Assembly (NCBI RefSeq): GCF_025403485.1
Contig: NZ_CP099966.1
Span: 3,447,001-3,511,000, forward strand
From: Chryseobacterium paludis
Lineage (GTDB): Bacteria > Bacteroidota > Bacteroidia > Flavobacteriales > Weeksellaceae
Direction: 5' to 3'
DNA length: 64,000 nucleotides
Positions 26,751 to 36,152 of this stretch are shown here, one piece after another. The position numbers and the translations under genes are program-made. The notes under the pieces are model-generated. The model searched no databases and was not told the DNA's origin. It saw nothing but the letters and a program-made list of their open reading frames with translations. Positions within the stretch are counted from its first letter, which is position 1. Each line of letters begins with the position of its first letter.

Positions 26751-28613
26751 TTATCGTCCTAAATAGACCAGTAAAACATTAATGTCAGCAGGAGAAACAC
26801 CACTTATTCTTCCAGCCTGTGCAATTGTTTTTGGTCTTACATTATTCATTTTTTGTTTAGCTTCAGATGAAAGACTGGAAAGTCTTAAGTAATCGAAGTC
26901 TTCTGGAATCTTAATGTTTTCTAAGCGATTTAGCTTTGCCACATTCTCTTTTTCCTTTTCGATATACCCTTTATATTTAATATTAATCTCAGCTTGTTCT
27001 CTTACTTCATCCTCAAACTGAGAAGTAAATTCTTTGATAACTTCAATATTTTCCAGCTTTTCAAGTGTGATATTAGGTCTTGTAAGAAACTGGGATGCTC
27101 TGTAAGCCTGATCTACCGGATTGCTTTCTTCTCTTTCAAGAATTGGATTAATGATGCCTGGTTTTAAAGAAGTTTCTCGTAAAAAGCCTTCAAGTTCCTC
27201 ACTTTTAGTAATTTTGTTTTCAACTTTTCTTAACCTTTCTTCTTTTGCAAGGCCTAGATGATATGCTTTTTCAGTTAATCTGATATCAGCATTATCTTGT
27301 CTTAGCAGGAGTCTGTATTCTGCACGGGAAGTAAACATTCTATAAGGTTCTTCAGTTCCTTTTGTGATAAGATCATCAATCAGAACTCCTATATATGCTT
27401 CATCTCTGTTTAATATAAACTCTCCTTTATCATGTACTTTATTGTGAGCATTGATCCCTGCCATCAAACCTTGTCCTGCAGCTTCTTCGTATCCTGTAGT
27501 ACCGTTAATTTGGCCGGCAAAATAAAGATTGTCTATCAATTTTGTTTCTAGAGTATGCTTTAATTGAGTAGGGGGGAAGTAGTCATATTCAATAGCATAG
27601 CCAGGACGGAATACTTTTACATTTTCGAATCCGGGAATATGCTTCATTGCTTTTACCTGTACATCTTCTGGTAATGAGGAGCTGAACCCATTCACATATA
27701 TTTCTACTGTTCTCCAACCTTCTGGCTCTACAAATAACTGATGTCTTGTTCTTTCTGCAAAACGGTTGATCTTGTCTTCAATACTAGGGCAGTATCTTGG
27801 ACCTAAACTTTGAATGGTACCATTGAACATTGGGCTTCTGTCAAAGCCTTCTCTAAGTATATTGTGTACAGTTTCGTTCGTATATACGATATGACAGCTT
27901 AATTGTTTGGTTAACTTGGGTGTGTCTAAATAGCTGAATTTTTGTGGTTTTTCATCTCCTTTTTGTTCTTCCATTTTAGAATAATCAAGACTTCTTCCAT
28001 CTACTCTGGGAGGAGTTCCGGTCTTCATTCTTCCAGCTTCAAAACCTAAGGATACCAATTGTTCGGTGATACCAAATGCTCTTGGTTCACCCATTCTTCC
28101 ACCACCTAATTGTTTATCTCCAACATGGATTAATCCATTAAGGAAGGTACCATTTGTAAGCACTACAGATTTTGATTTTATAGAGATTCCCAGAGAGGTT
28201 ATAACTCCGGTTACTTTATTATTTTCAACAATAAGCTGTTTTACCATATCCTGAAAGAAATCAAGATTAGGTGTGTTTTCTAATGCTAAACGCCATTCTT
28301 CTGCAAAAAGCATTCTATCATTTTGGGTTCTAGGGGACCACATCGCTGGTCCTTTTGAAAGGTTTAGCATTTTAAACTGAATGGCAGATTTATCAGCTAT
28401 AATTCCTGAATAACCTCCCATTGCATCTATTTCGCGAACAATCTGTCCTTTTGCGATACCTCCCATTGCGGGGTTACAGCTCATTTGACCAATGGTTTGC
28501 ATGTTCATTGTGACAAGCAAAGTTTTTGATCCTAAATTGGCAGCAGCAGCAGCGGCTTCACAACCAGCATGGCCGGCACCAACTACTATTACATCATATA
28601 TTTCTGAAATCAT
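26751..28613 (-). CDS. mnmG: tRNA uridine-5-carboxymethylaminomethyl modification enzyme MnmG
   Basis: The 620-residue flavoprotein starts YDVIVVGAGHAGCEAA (FAD-binding GxGxxG) and has GGGRMGEPRAFGIT, MKTGTPPRVDGRSLD, the catalytic Cys in the PRYCPSIEDK segment and the C-terminal helical MnmE-binding domain (ISGVSPADINVLLVYL). With MnmE it installs cmnm5 on U34 of several tRNAs. It is flanked on both sides by parS palindromes. In E. coli and many other bacteria mnmG (gidA) lies near oriC, which agrees with the origin signals here. Confidence 0.97.
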   Translation of the reverse strand: MISEIYDVIVVGAGHAGCEAAAAAANLGSKTLLVTMNMQTIGQMSCNPAMGGIAKGQIVREIDAMGGYSGIIADKSAIQFKMLNLSKGPAMWSPRTQNDRMLFAEEWRLALENTPNLDFFQDMVKQLIVENNKVTGVITSLGISIKSKSVVLTNGTFLNGLIHVGDKQLGGGRMGEPRAFGITEQLVSLGFEAGRMKTGTPPRVDGRSLDYSKMEEQKGDEKPQKFSYLDTPKLTKQLSCHIVYTNETVHNILREGFDRSPMFNGTIQSLGPRYCPSIEDKINRFAERTRHQLFVEPEGWRTVEIYVNGFSSSLPEDVQVKAMKHIPGFENVKVFRPGYAIEYDYFPPTQLKHTLETKLIDNLYFAGQINGTTGYEEAAGQGLMAGINAHNKVHDKGEFILNRDEAYIGVLIDDLITKGTEEPYRMFTSRAEYRLLLRQDNADIRLTEKAYHLGLAKEERLRKVENKITKSEELEGFLRETSLKPGIINPILEREESNPVDQAYRASQFLTRPNITLEKLENIEVIKEFTSQFEDEVREQAEINIKYKGYIEKEKENVAKLNRLENIKIPEDFDYLRLSSLSSEAKQKMNNVRPKTIAQAGRISGVSPADINVLLVYLGR

Positions 28614-28655
28614 TTTCTTACCTATTTTAAGGCTTAAATTTTAATCTTTATAATA

Positions 28656-28675
28656 AATGTTTCACGTGAAACATT
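28656..28675. promoter_or_regulatory. parS: parS centromere site 2
   Basis: AATGTTTCACGTGAAACATT is a perfect 20-bp palindrome with the same 16-base parS core as the site at 26727. It lies 43 bases upstream of the mnmG start, so ParB binding might also affect mnmG transcription. Confidence 0.94.
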
Positions 28676-28682
28676 GTTTAAA

Positions 28683-28707
28683 AATACAGCTTAAAAGAGC
28701 TTGTATT
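28683..28707 (-). terminator. Possible terminator of the ybeY-patatin-murF operon
   Basis: AATACAGCT pairs with AGCTTGTATT with one bulged base and a 6-base loop. On the minus strand a TTTTTAAA tract follows. It is directly next to parS site 2 and 88 bases after the ybeY stop. Confidence 0.45.
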
Positions 28708-28794
28708 CTGCATTATCCGGCTTGTTTTATATTTTATTTAATTATAAAAGTTATTTAACAAGGACGAAATGAAAGATTTTATTGGCTTAAGATA

Positions 28795-29205
28795 TTAGTC
28801 TTTATACGTAGCTAAATAAAAATCTTCTTTTCTACGCATTTCCTCTTCTTCATCTTCTGTTTTATCCTTATAACCGCAAAGATGAAGAATGCCATGGGCT
28901 AAAACTCTTCTTAGTTCTTCTTCGTAGTTTCTGGATAGGGTAGAAGCGTTGTCTGAAATGCGCTGCAAAGATACAAAAATCTCCGCGCTTATTGTTTTGC
29001 CTTTAACATAATCGAAAGTGATGATATCCGTATAGTAATCATGCTGCAGATAATCTTGATTTATCTTAAGCAAATATTCATCATCACAAAAGATGTAATT
29101 GATTTCGCCTAATTTTTTTTCTTCTGAAAGAATGATATCTTCCAGCCATTTAGTATAGTCTGTATTTACAGAATCTGGTAAGTTTTCGTAAAAGAATTGT
29201 ATCAT
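28795..29205 (-). CDS. ybeY: Endoribonuclease YbeY
   Basis: The 136-residue metalloprotein has the family motif as AHGILHLCGYKDKT: His104 and His108 are kept, while the third zinc ligand position (His in GYDH of E. coli) is Asp114, a variant I associate with Bacteroidota. YbeY matures 16S rRNA 3' ends and takes part in ribosome quality control. It sits 4 bases after the patatin gene and is the last gene of a three-gene leftward operon. Confidence 0.93.
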   Translation of the reverse strand: MIQFFYENLPDSVNTDYTKWLEDIILSEEKKLGEINYIFCDDEYLLKINQDYLQHDYYTDIITFDYVKGKTISAEIFVSLQRISDNASTLSRNYEEELRRVLAHGILHLCGYKDKTEDEEEEMRRKEDFYLATYKD

Positions 29206-29209
29206 TGTT

Positions 29210-31366
29210 TTAAAACCAGTGTCCTAATATAACACTGAATATGCCTTTTTGATTATTTTTTAATGAATGACTGAAATTAACCTTAATCTGGCCGAAAGGA
29301 GATTTATATCCCGCAGTTATTCCAAGTGAACTGTAATTAAGTTTAACAGCATCTTCGAAGGTAATATCATTTGAAAGGTTCGCAAAAGAGAAATTCCCAC
29401 TGATGAAATAATTTTTGTTGAATCTAAACTGAAGATCATTTGAAATAAGAATAACATTATTGGTACTAAGCTGAGCAAAATAAAAACCAGCAAAGCTTTT
29501 AAAGTTAACCACATTTTGTTCAAAAATTCCCCCTAATCTATATTTATAAAATTCAGGCAGATGCTCTCCTAAAGTTACTCCACCATATAAGTTCAGTCGA
29601 TAAGTTAATTGTTTTGCAAGAGGAACATTTATTCTTATATCTGCCTTTATCTGAACTATTCTTTTTTCCAATTCGGATTTCATCAGATCGATAACTTTAC
29701 CTTCAGCTGATATGTATATTCCTTTTGTCGGAAAATCCTTATCATTTTGAGTATCACTTTTTATAAATACATAAGGATTCAGAAAACGACTTACTCTTTC
29801 ATTGGTACCATTATTATCAGCACTAAAATAGTCATGGCTTATTCCACCCCCAATTGCAAATTTATCCTTCCAAATGGACTGGATATAGGCTTCATTTCTC
29901 AACCATTGCCAACTATCAAATACATTGTTATTTATATCCTTTAGATCAATACTCATCCCAGAAGAATAAATTCCGAATCCTGGTATATATCCATTGTCAA
30001 TAAAATAGTTCAGATAGTACCTTGGCTGATCTCCCACAATAACATCTAAAGATAAATTTGAGTTTCTGAATAAAAGACGCTTAGCAGAATAGTTGAGTAA
30101 TAACCCTGTCTTGAAAACTTCATCATAATGCAGGCCGAATTTAAAAAAATGTCTGGCATCATCTTCAGTAACATATAATTTCAGATAGTTTGCATTGTTC
30201 TCTGTTACAATATCGTAATTGATAAACTTGTAATTATTGGTTGCAACCAGCCTATCTATTTTTTTATTGATACTGCCATAGGTTTCCAAAGAGGGGAGAT
30301 GTAATCCCATTTTCCCTAAGGCGTAGTTTTTACCATATATTTTGCTTCCAATTAAAGAAAGACTATCAATCTTATATACGTTGGAATAAATTGGATTTAT
30401 ACGCTGTCTAAGGCGGTCAAACGATCGCTTTGGCAACTGATCTAATATATCAACGTATTTTAACCCTTCAACATATCCACTATCGAGAATTTTTTTCTTT
30501 TCATCGTAGCTGGTAGCAGACATCCCTTTTAAATTAGGTTTAATATTGATATCTGTGTATTTATATTGCCGTTTGGTATCTTTATGAATATTCATATCGA
30601 TAATCTGATTGAGAATGGCAATAATATTAGTTAAATCCTCTCTTTTCGATAAATCCTGATTAAGGTCGACACCGATAACAATGTCGATTCCTTTGTCCTT
30701 TAATGGCTTTGAAGGATAATTTACAGTCATGGCCCCATCTATGTAAATGCTGTCACCAACCTTTACGGGATCCATTAGTGACGGAAATGCTGAACTCGCC
30801 ATAATAGACTGTACAAGATCTCCCTTTTCAAAAATCTGCATATTTCCACTTTCCAGATTAGTTGCTACACACATAAAGGGAATGGGTAGTTTTGAAAAAT
30901 CATCGATATTGGAAACGTTTTTAAATAGTTCCTTTAAAAGATATACATTTTTCTGACCCGTGCTTATGGAAGAGGGGAGGTTAATCTTTCCATTCTTGAT
31001 AGGAATTGACAAAAGATATTTGTCTACAGATTTATTAAAAAATGTACTTTCTTTCCTTGACTTAGGATCCATTATTAAAGAATAGAAATCCGTATCCATT
31101 ACAATTTTTTCTATTTCTTTTCCTGAATATCCCGAAGCATATAGACCACCAACAATGGCTCCCATACTTGTACCAGCAATATAATCAACCTTTACCCCTA
31201 AGGAGTCCAATACTTTCAGTACTCCTACATGAGAAAATCCTTTAGCTCCACCTCCGGCTAGCGAAAGCCCAATTCTGGGATTTTTTGGAATTACCAATCC
31301 TTTTTTTACCTGCGAATGCAGCAAAAGCAATTGGAATACGAGTATAAGAACCAGGAGTTTTCTCAT
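29210..31366 (-). CDS. Patatin-like phospholipase with C-terminal outer-membrane barrel
   Basis: The 718-residue protein has a signal peptide, then a patatin domain (about 30-320): oxyanion loop AGGGAKG near 37-43, GTSMG with nucleophile Ser67, and DGA near 211. A POTRA-like linker (about 325-400) and a BamA-type beta-barrel with alternating residues follow, ending in Phe (ILGHWF), the signal for barrel assembly. This order is like the type Vd autotransporter PlpD and related RssA-type proteins. It would place a lipase on or in the outer membrane. It is cotranscribed with murF-alr (4-base gap) and ybeY. Confidence 0.9.
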   Translation of the reverse strand: MRKLLVLILVFQLLLLHSQVKKGLVIPKNPRIGLSLAGGGAKGFSHVGVLKVLDSLGVKVDYIAGTSMGAIVGGLYASGYSGKEIEKIVMDTDFYSLIMDPKSRKESTFFNKSVDKYLLSIPIKNGKINLPSSISTGQKNVYLLKELFKNVSNIDDFSKLPIPFMCVATNLESGNMQIFEKGDLVQSIMASSAFPSLMDPVKVGDSIYIDGAMTVNYPSKPLKDKGIDIVIGVDLNQDLSKREDLTNIIAILNQIIDMNIHKDTKRQYKYTDINIKPNLKGMSATSYDEKKKILDSGYVEGLKYVDILDQLPKRSFDRLRQRINPIYSNVYKIDSLSLIGSKIYGKNYALGKMGLHLPSLETYGSINKKIDRLVATNNYKFINYDIVTENNANYLKLYVTEDDARHFFKFGLHYDEVFKTGLLLNYSAKRLLFRNSNLSLDVIVGDQPRYYLNYFIDNGYIPGFGIYSSGMSIDLKDINNNVFDSWQWLRNEAYIQSIWKDKFAIGGGISHDYFSADNNGTNERVSRFLNPYVFIKSDTQNDKDFPTKGIYISAEGKVIDLMKSELEKRIVQIKADIRINVPLAKQLTYRLNLYGGVTLGEHLPEFYKYRLGGIFEQNVVNFKSFAGFYFAQLSTNNVILISNDLQFRFNKNYFISGNFSFANLSNDITFEDAVKLNYSSLGITAGYKSPFGQIKVNFSHSLKNNQKGIFSVILGHWF

Positions 31367-31370
31367 AGAG

Positions 31371-33818
31371 TTAATCTTTTATATAAATCCGCTTCACCCG
31401 CGGCGAAATGGAAGTTAATACTTCATAGGTTATTGTTTTGCAGTAATCTGCAAATTCTTTTAAACTTGGCTTTGAATTAAAGATAGTTACCATATCCCCT
31501 TCTTCAACATTAGGAATATGATCTATATTGATCATCATCATATCCATACAAATACTTCCAACGATAGGAGCTAGGGTTTTATGTATTCCAACATTACCAA
31601 TCTGATTGCCAATCAATCTTGGAATTCCATCTGCATAACCTACCGGGATTGTGGCTATTTTCGTCGTGTGATCGGTCTTATATCTTCTGCTATAGCCCAC
31701 AGATTCTCCATTTTCTACGGTTGAAATCTGAGAAATAACGGTTTTAAAGCTTACAGTGGATTGAAGCTGTTTTTGTATTTCACTATTTGGTGACTCACCT
31801 AACATTCCGATACCAATTCTTACCATATCATATTGATGGTCCGTATAACTTGTAATTCCTGACGAATTCAGAATATGACGGATAGGCTGATATCCCAGCT
31901 TTTCAATAAGATAGTTGGAGTTTTTCTCAAAGATTTCAAACTGATTTAAAGTAAACTCTCTTTCATCCGGCATATCAGAAGATGATAAGTGGGTCAGGAT
32001 ACTTTGAACCTTTACATTTTTATTTTTTAAAGTTTCACTTAACTGATCTAACTCAAATCCTTTAAAACCAAGTCGATGCATTCCTGTTTCCAGTTTGATA
32101 TGGATAGGGAATTTTTGGTCATATCCGGATTTCTGAACGGCTTCATTAAATAATTCTAATACCCTGAAGCTGTAAATTTCCGGCTCCAGATTATATTGTA
32201 TAATCGCATCATAACTATGCTGTGCAGCATTCATGACAACGATAGGGGTTGTAATTCCTTTTTTTCGGAGTTCTACGCCTTCATCGGTATATGCAACACC
32301 AAGATAATCTATATGGTGATGTTGTAAAAATTCTGAAATCTCATAACTTCCTAAACCATAAGCATTTGCTTTTACCATTGCCATTACTTTAGTCTCAGGT
32401 TTCAATAGAGATTTATGATAGTTGATATTATGAAGAATTGCGTTCAGATTGATTTCCAAAACGGTATCATGCTTTCTGAGTTCAAGAATATCTTTAAGCC
32501 TTTCGATCTCAAATTTTCGCGCTCCTTTCAAAAGAATAATCTGATTTTCAATATCCGTAAGGTATTTACTTTCAATTAATTCCTGAGTATTGATAAAAGT
32601 AAAGGTTTTAGATTTAAACAGATCGCTAAATTGGGTTATTTCGTTTCCAATTAAGAATACAGAGTCAAATTTTTGTTCATTAACAAGTTCAGAAACCTCT
32701 TCATACAACTCTTTTGAATTCGAATTCACCCCTACAATATCAGTTAAAACCAGAGATTTTTTTGGTTTTTTATATTCGTTTAAAAATTGTAAAGCTGTTT
32801 TCAAAGAATCCAGATCCAGATTAAAGGAATCATTAATAATGATATTATTTTTATTTCCTTCAATTGCCTCTAATCTCATTTCTACAGTTTTCAGAGCGTT
32901 GATTTTTTCGATGATCTTTTGATTGTCAATATTCAGCTCTTTTAAAACCGTAATAAGGGCTAAAGCATTCGTTAGAGTAGCTTCATCCCTTTGATGAACG
33001 GGAAAACTTATTTCCTCATTAAAATATTTTACGATGATGTTTTCATCTTTAGAAATACTATTTTTAATAAATACCTGATTTTCATTTTTGAAACCGTAGG
33101 ATATTAATTTTTTACTTGAATATAATTCTTTTATTTTCTGATTAACTAGGGAATTATCTCCGTTGTAAACAATGACTTCAGAATCTTTGAACAGCTTGAT
33201 CTTTTCATTGATCAATTCATCATCAGACTCAAAGTTTGCAGCATGTGCAGTTCCGATATGAGTGAGAAGACCAATCTGAGGTTTGAAAATATTTTCCAGC
33301 TTTTCCATTTCATTGGGCTTGGAAATTCCAACCTCAAAAATCCCTAGCTCATAAGAATCATTAATTTGAAGTAATGAAAGAGGGAGTCCTATTTGCGAAT
33401 TAAAACTTTTAGGACTCTTTACTGTAGAAAATTCGTTCCACAAACACTGATAAAGCCATTCTTTTAAAATGGTCTTTCCATTACTTCCTGTAATTCCTAT
33501 CGATTTCAGATGGGAATGTTCAAAATGGTATTTAGAAAGTTTTTGAAGAAAGTCAATAGAACTTTCAACTAAGATCCAGGTGATATTTTCAAATTGCGGA
33601 TACTGATGTTCGGAAATAATAACGTTTATCCCCCTATCAATGGCCGATTCTATGAATTTTTCACCGGAATTTTTTTTTGTATTAATTGCAATGAATGCAG
33701 TATTCTTGATTGAATAGATAATTCTGCTATCAAAAGCTATATTTTTTATAATAATATCAGTATCACCAATAACTTGTGAATTGGTGATATCTGCAATTTC
33801 TTGTATCGTATAATTCAT
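31371..33818 (-). CDS. Bifunctional MurF ligase / alanine racemase
   Basis: The 815-residue fusion is typical of Bacteroidota. Residues 1-450 are UDP-MurNAc-tripeptide:D-Ala-D-Ala ligase, with ATP loop GITGSNGKT at 108-116 and the GTAHAANFESDD region. Residues 455-815 are a PLP-dependent alanine racemase, with the PLP Lys in MVKANAYG near 482, VGYADGIPRL carrying the catalytic Tyr, and SICMDMMMINID. It therefore makes D-Ala and uses D-Ala-D-Ala in peptidoglycan precursor synthesis. It is first in the operon with the patatin and ybeY genes. Confidence 0.96.
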   Translation of the reverse strand: MNYTIQEIADITNSQVIGDTDIIIKNIAFDSRIIYSIKNTAFIAINTKKNSGEKFIESAIDRGINVIISEHQYPQFENITWILVESSIDFLQKLSKYHFEHSHLKSIGITGSNGKTILKEWLYQCLWNEFSTVKSPKSFNSQIGLPLSLLQINDSYELGIFEVGISKPNEMEKLENIFKPQIGLLTHIGTAHAANFESDDELINEKIKLFKDSEVIVYNGDNSLVNQKIKELYSSKKLISYGFKNENQVFIKNSISKDENIIVKYFNEEISFPVHQRDEATLTNALALITVLKELNIDNQKIIEKINALKTVEMRLEAIEGNKNNIIINDSFNLDLDSLKTALQFLNEYKKPKKSLVLTDIVGVNSNSKELYEEVSELVNEQKFDSVFLIGNEITQFSDLFKSKTFTFINTQELIESKYLTDIENQIILLKGARKFEIERLKDILELRKHDTVLEINLNAILHNINYHKSLLKPETKVMAMVKANAYGLGSYEISEFLQHHHIDYLGVAYTDEGVELRKKGITTPIVVMNAAQHSYDAIIQYNLEPEIYSFRVLELFNEAVQKSGYDQKFPIHIKLETGMHRLGFKGFELDQLSETLKNKNVKVQSILTHLSSSDMPDEREFTLNQFEIFEKNSNYLIEKLGYQPIRHILNSSGITSYTDHQYDMVRIGIGMLGESPNSEIQKQLQSTVSFKTVISQISTVENGESVGYSRRYKTDHTTKIATIPVGYADGIPRLIGNQIGNVGIHKTLAPIVGSICMDMMMINIDHIPNVEEGDMVTIFNSKPSLKEFADYCKTITYEVLTSISPRVKRIYIKD

Positions 33819-34055
33819 TACTTCCCGTCAGCTTATTTTTTTATAAACAGCCAAAACGTAAAGTTCTCTAAAAAGAATATTTTTATGACCTGTTAAAATC
33901 AGAAATTTCTCAACAAGGTATGAGGCTTAATTTTACCAGGGATAAAATCTCGGCACCCTAAAAAGATTACTATTAAATTATTTTTACGTCTTTGCGTTTA
34001 ACTTAGTATATAAAATTATAAATTAAAATTAATCTAATTTTAGGTTATTTAAAAA

Positions 34056-34646
34056 TTATTTTTTTTTCTTTAAAAGGACTTCATCTATAAAAACCCTGCG
34101 GCTTACAGCTTCATAACTTTCTGTTTCTCCCAATTCCACTAAATTATTTCCCTGAGAAGTTCTCATAGAGTAATTAGCCAGATTACCCGTTCTCTTACAA
34201 ATAGCGTGCACTTTGGTTACATATTCTGCAGTGGCCATAAGATTGGGCATTGGTCCAAATGGACGTCCTAAAAAGTCCATGTCTAAACCCGCAATAACAA
34301 CTCTTATTCCACTATTTGCCAACTGATTGGCAATGTCAACAATACTTTCATCAAAAAACTGTGCTTCATCAATTCCTACCACATCACAATTAGAACCCAA
34401 CAAAAGGATTTCGTTGGGATTTTCTACCGCGGTGCTTCGGATCTTATTCTGATTATGTGATACCACATCTTCTTCAGAATATCTGGTATCAGTTTTTGGT
34501 TTAAAAATTTCCACATTCTGCCCTGCCATTTCTGCTCTTCTCAGCCTTCTGATCAACTCTTCGGTTTTTCCGGAAAACATTGAGCCACAAATAACTTCCA
34601 TCCAACCGCTTTGTTTGGAGTGATTAATTGTATTTTCTAAAAACAT
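34056..34646 (-). CDS. tdk: Thymidine kinase (type II)
   Basis: The 196-residue enzyme has P-loop GSMFSGKT at 21-28, catalytic Glu94 in VVGIDEAQFF, and the lasso region NLANYSMRTSQGN with GETESYEAVSRRVF. It phosphorylates thymidine for salvage. The zinc-binding Cys pairs of E. coli Tdk (CxxC ... CRxC) are largely missing: only the first Cys of AICKRTG remains and the second pair reads SRRV. The structural zinc is therefore probably absent. Confidence 0.94.
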   Translation of the reverse strand: MFLENTINHSKQSGWMEVICGSMFSGKTEELIRRLRRAEMAGQNVEIFKPKTDTRYSEEDVVSHNQNKIRSTAVENPNEILLLGSNCDVVGIDEAQFFDESIVDIANQLANSGIRVVIAGLDMDFLGRPFGPMPNLMATAEYVTKVHAICKRTGNLANYSMRTSQGNNLVELGETESYEAVSRRVFIDEVLLKKKK

Positions 34647-34675
34647 TTGTTAAATTAGCCGTAATATTTTAACAT

Positions 34676-34683
34676 CAAAAGTA
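34676..34683 (-). promoter_or_regulatory. -7 element of tdk
   Basis: TACTTTTG on the minus strand matches TAnnTTTG and ends 29 bases before the tdk ATG. Confidence 0.4.
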
Positions 34684-34707
34684 AGCAATTTTTAACAAGA
34701 ATCTTAT

Positions 34708-36144
34708 ATGCAGAATATCCAAGATTTAAAGGAAAAAATTTTTTTCGAATCCAAGAATATCATTGATATTTTGGAGAAAATAAACAATGTGGATGAATTA
34801 CTTTCCAAGCAAGATCTTGTGGATGAGCTTGCCAATAGGATTTCTTTTTTGAAGATGCTGGAAAAGAATATAGAGTATTTTATACCCAATACATCGTCAC
34901 AAAATACCGAAAGTCAAACGAATAACTCTTTTGTGAATGATGAACTTGATAGCCAGGAGTCAGCACATGAAGTGACGGAAGAAGAGGCGATTTTCAATAA
35001 TGAACTGAATGAAATTGATGAAAATGAGGCTTCAGAATATGAAGAGATTGAGCATGTAAATGCTCCAACTACGGCAGAACAAGATGAAATTTTCAACAAT
35101 CAATTGACTGAAATTGTTGAGAATGGATATCATGAAAATGTAGTTAATTTTGCAGATGAGGAAAAAATCGCACAAAATTTCGAAACAGAAATTGTAGAAA
35201 AAGATACTGAAGAAGACTCACATGATGATCAGATTGAAGAAGAGGTGATCTTTACGAATCAACTCAATGAGATCAATGAGTTTGAGAACGAACCTTCTAA
35301 TTATCAGGAATCGAGTATGAATTCTTTTGATGAAGAGGAAAGTATTCAGAATAGTATAGAAGAGGAAATGAAAACTAATGAAGAAAGGATTTTTGCGAGT
35401 GATGTAAAAGAATTTCCTGAAGTAAATGAAAAGATTCCAAGTATTTTCGATAGTGAGGTTTTAGAAGATGATGAAATGCTGATTGAAGAAAATGAATCAC
35501 AGTTTATATCTTCAAATGTAGCGATTGAACAAGGTGAGATGGTAATGGAAACTTCTAATGTAGAAAATATCCTTAGCGAAATAAAAAATGATGCCCAGGT
35601 TGAAGAGATACATGAAGAACAAGCTATTTCTGATGAAATTAATAAAAGAAAAATTGTTGATATAGATCATGGATATCAGGAATCTGAAAAAGAGAAATAT
35701 CCTTCTGATGAAAGCTTTGAAAATCTCGATGCTTATAATCAGGAGAAAAAAATAAAATTAGCAAATATTAAAGGATTAAAATCTATTCAGTCACTGTTTG
35801 ATGATGATCCTTTAGAAAGAGAAATTCCTCGGGAAAAGAATGAGCCGGTTGTAAAAGAAGACAATGGAAGTTTGTTGAAGACCAATATCCCAACAAATTT
35901 TATGGAAGCTGAAAAATCTAAACCTGAGTTCAGATTGGATCTGAATGATAGGATAGCTTTTTCAAAAATGCTATTTGATGGAAGTCAGTCCGAGTTGAAT
36001 ACTGTAATTTCAGACCTAAACAGTTTTAGAACGCTAGAGGAAGCTAAAGAATATTTAAGTGACTTATATTACTCCAGAAACTGGAGAAAAGTAGATGAAT
36101 ATGCCCAGAGATTATGGGTATTGGTGGAAAATAAATTTTTATAA
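34708..36144 (+). CDS. Acidic repeat protein with conserved C-terminal helical domain
   Basis: The 478-residue protein has no signal peptide and is probably cytoplasmic. The N-terminus (1-60) is helical. Residues 85-370 are very Glu/Asp/Asn-rich and contain degenerate repeats (IFNNELNEIDEN, IFNNQLTEIVEN, IFTNQLNEINEF). The C-terminal 75 residues (LDLNDRIAFSKMLFDGS to RNWRKVDEYAQRLWVLVENKFL) look like a compact conserved helical domain. The function is unknown. Only 8 bases separate it from rsmI, so they are cotranscribed. The acidic middle is probably disordered. Confidence 0.7.
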   Translation: MQNIQDLKEKIFFESKNIIDILEKINNVDELLSKQDLVDELANRISFLKMLEKNIEYFIPNTSSQNTESQTNNSFVNDELDSQESAHEVTEEEAIFNNELNEIDENEASEYEEIEHVNAPTTAEQDEIFNNQLTEIVENGYHENVVNFADEEKIAQNFETEIVEKDTEEDSHDDQIEEEVIFTNQLNEINEFENEPSNYQESSMNSFDEEESIQNSIEEEMKTNEERIFASDVKEFPEVNEKIPSIFDSEVLEDDEMLIEENESQFISSNVAIEQGEMVMETSNVENILSEIKNDAQVEEIHEEQAISDEINKRKIVDIDHGYQESEKEKYPSDESFENLDAYNQEKKIKLANIKGLKSIQSLFDDDPLEREIPREKNEPVVKEDNGSLLKTNIPTNFMEAEKSKPEFRLDLNDRIAFSKMLFDGSQSELNTVISDLNSFRTLEEAKEYLSDLYYSRNWRKVDEYAQRLWVLVENKFL

Positions 36145-36152
36145 TTTTAATT

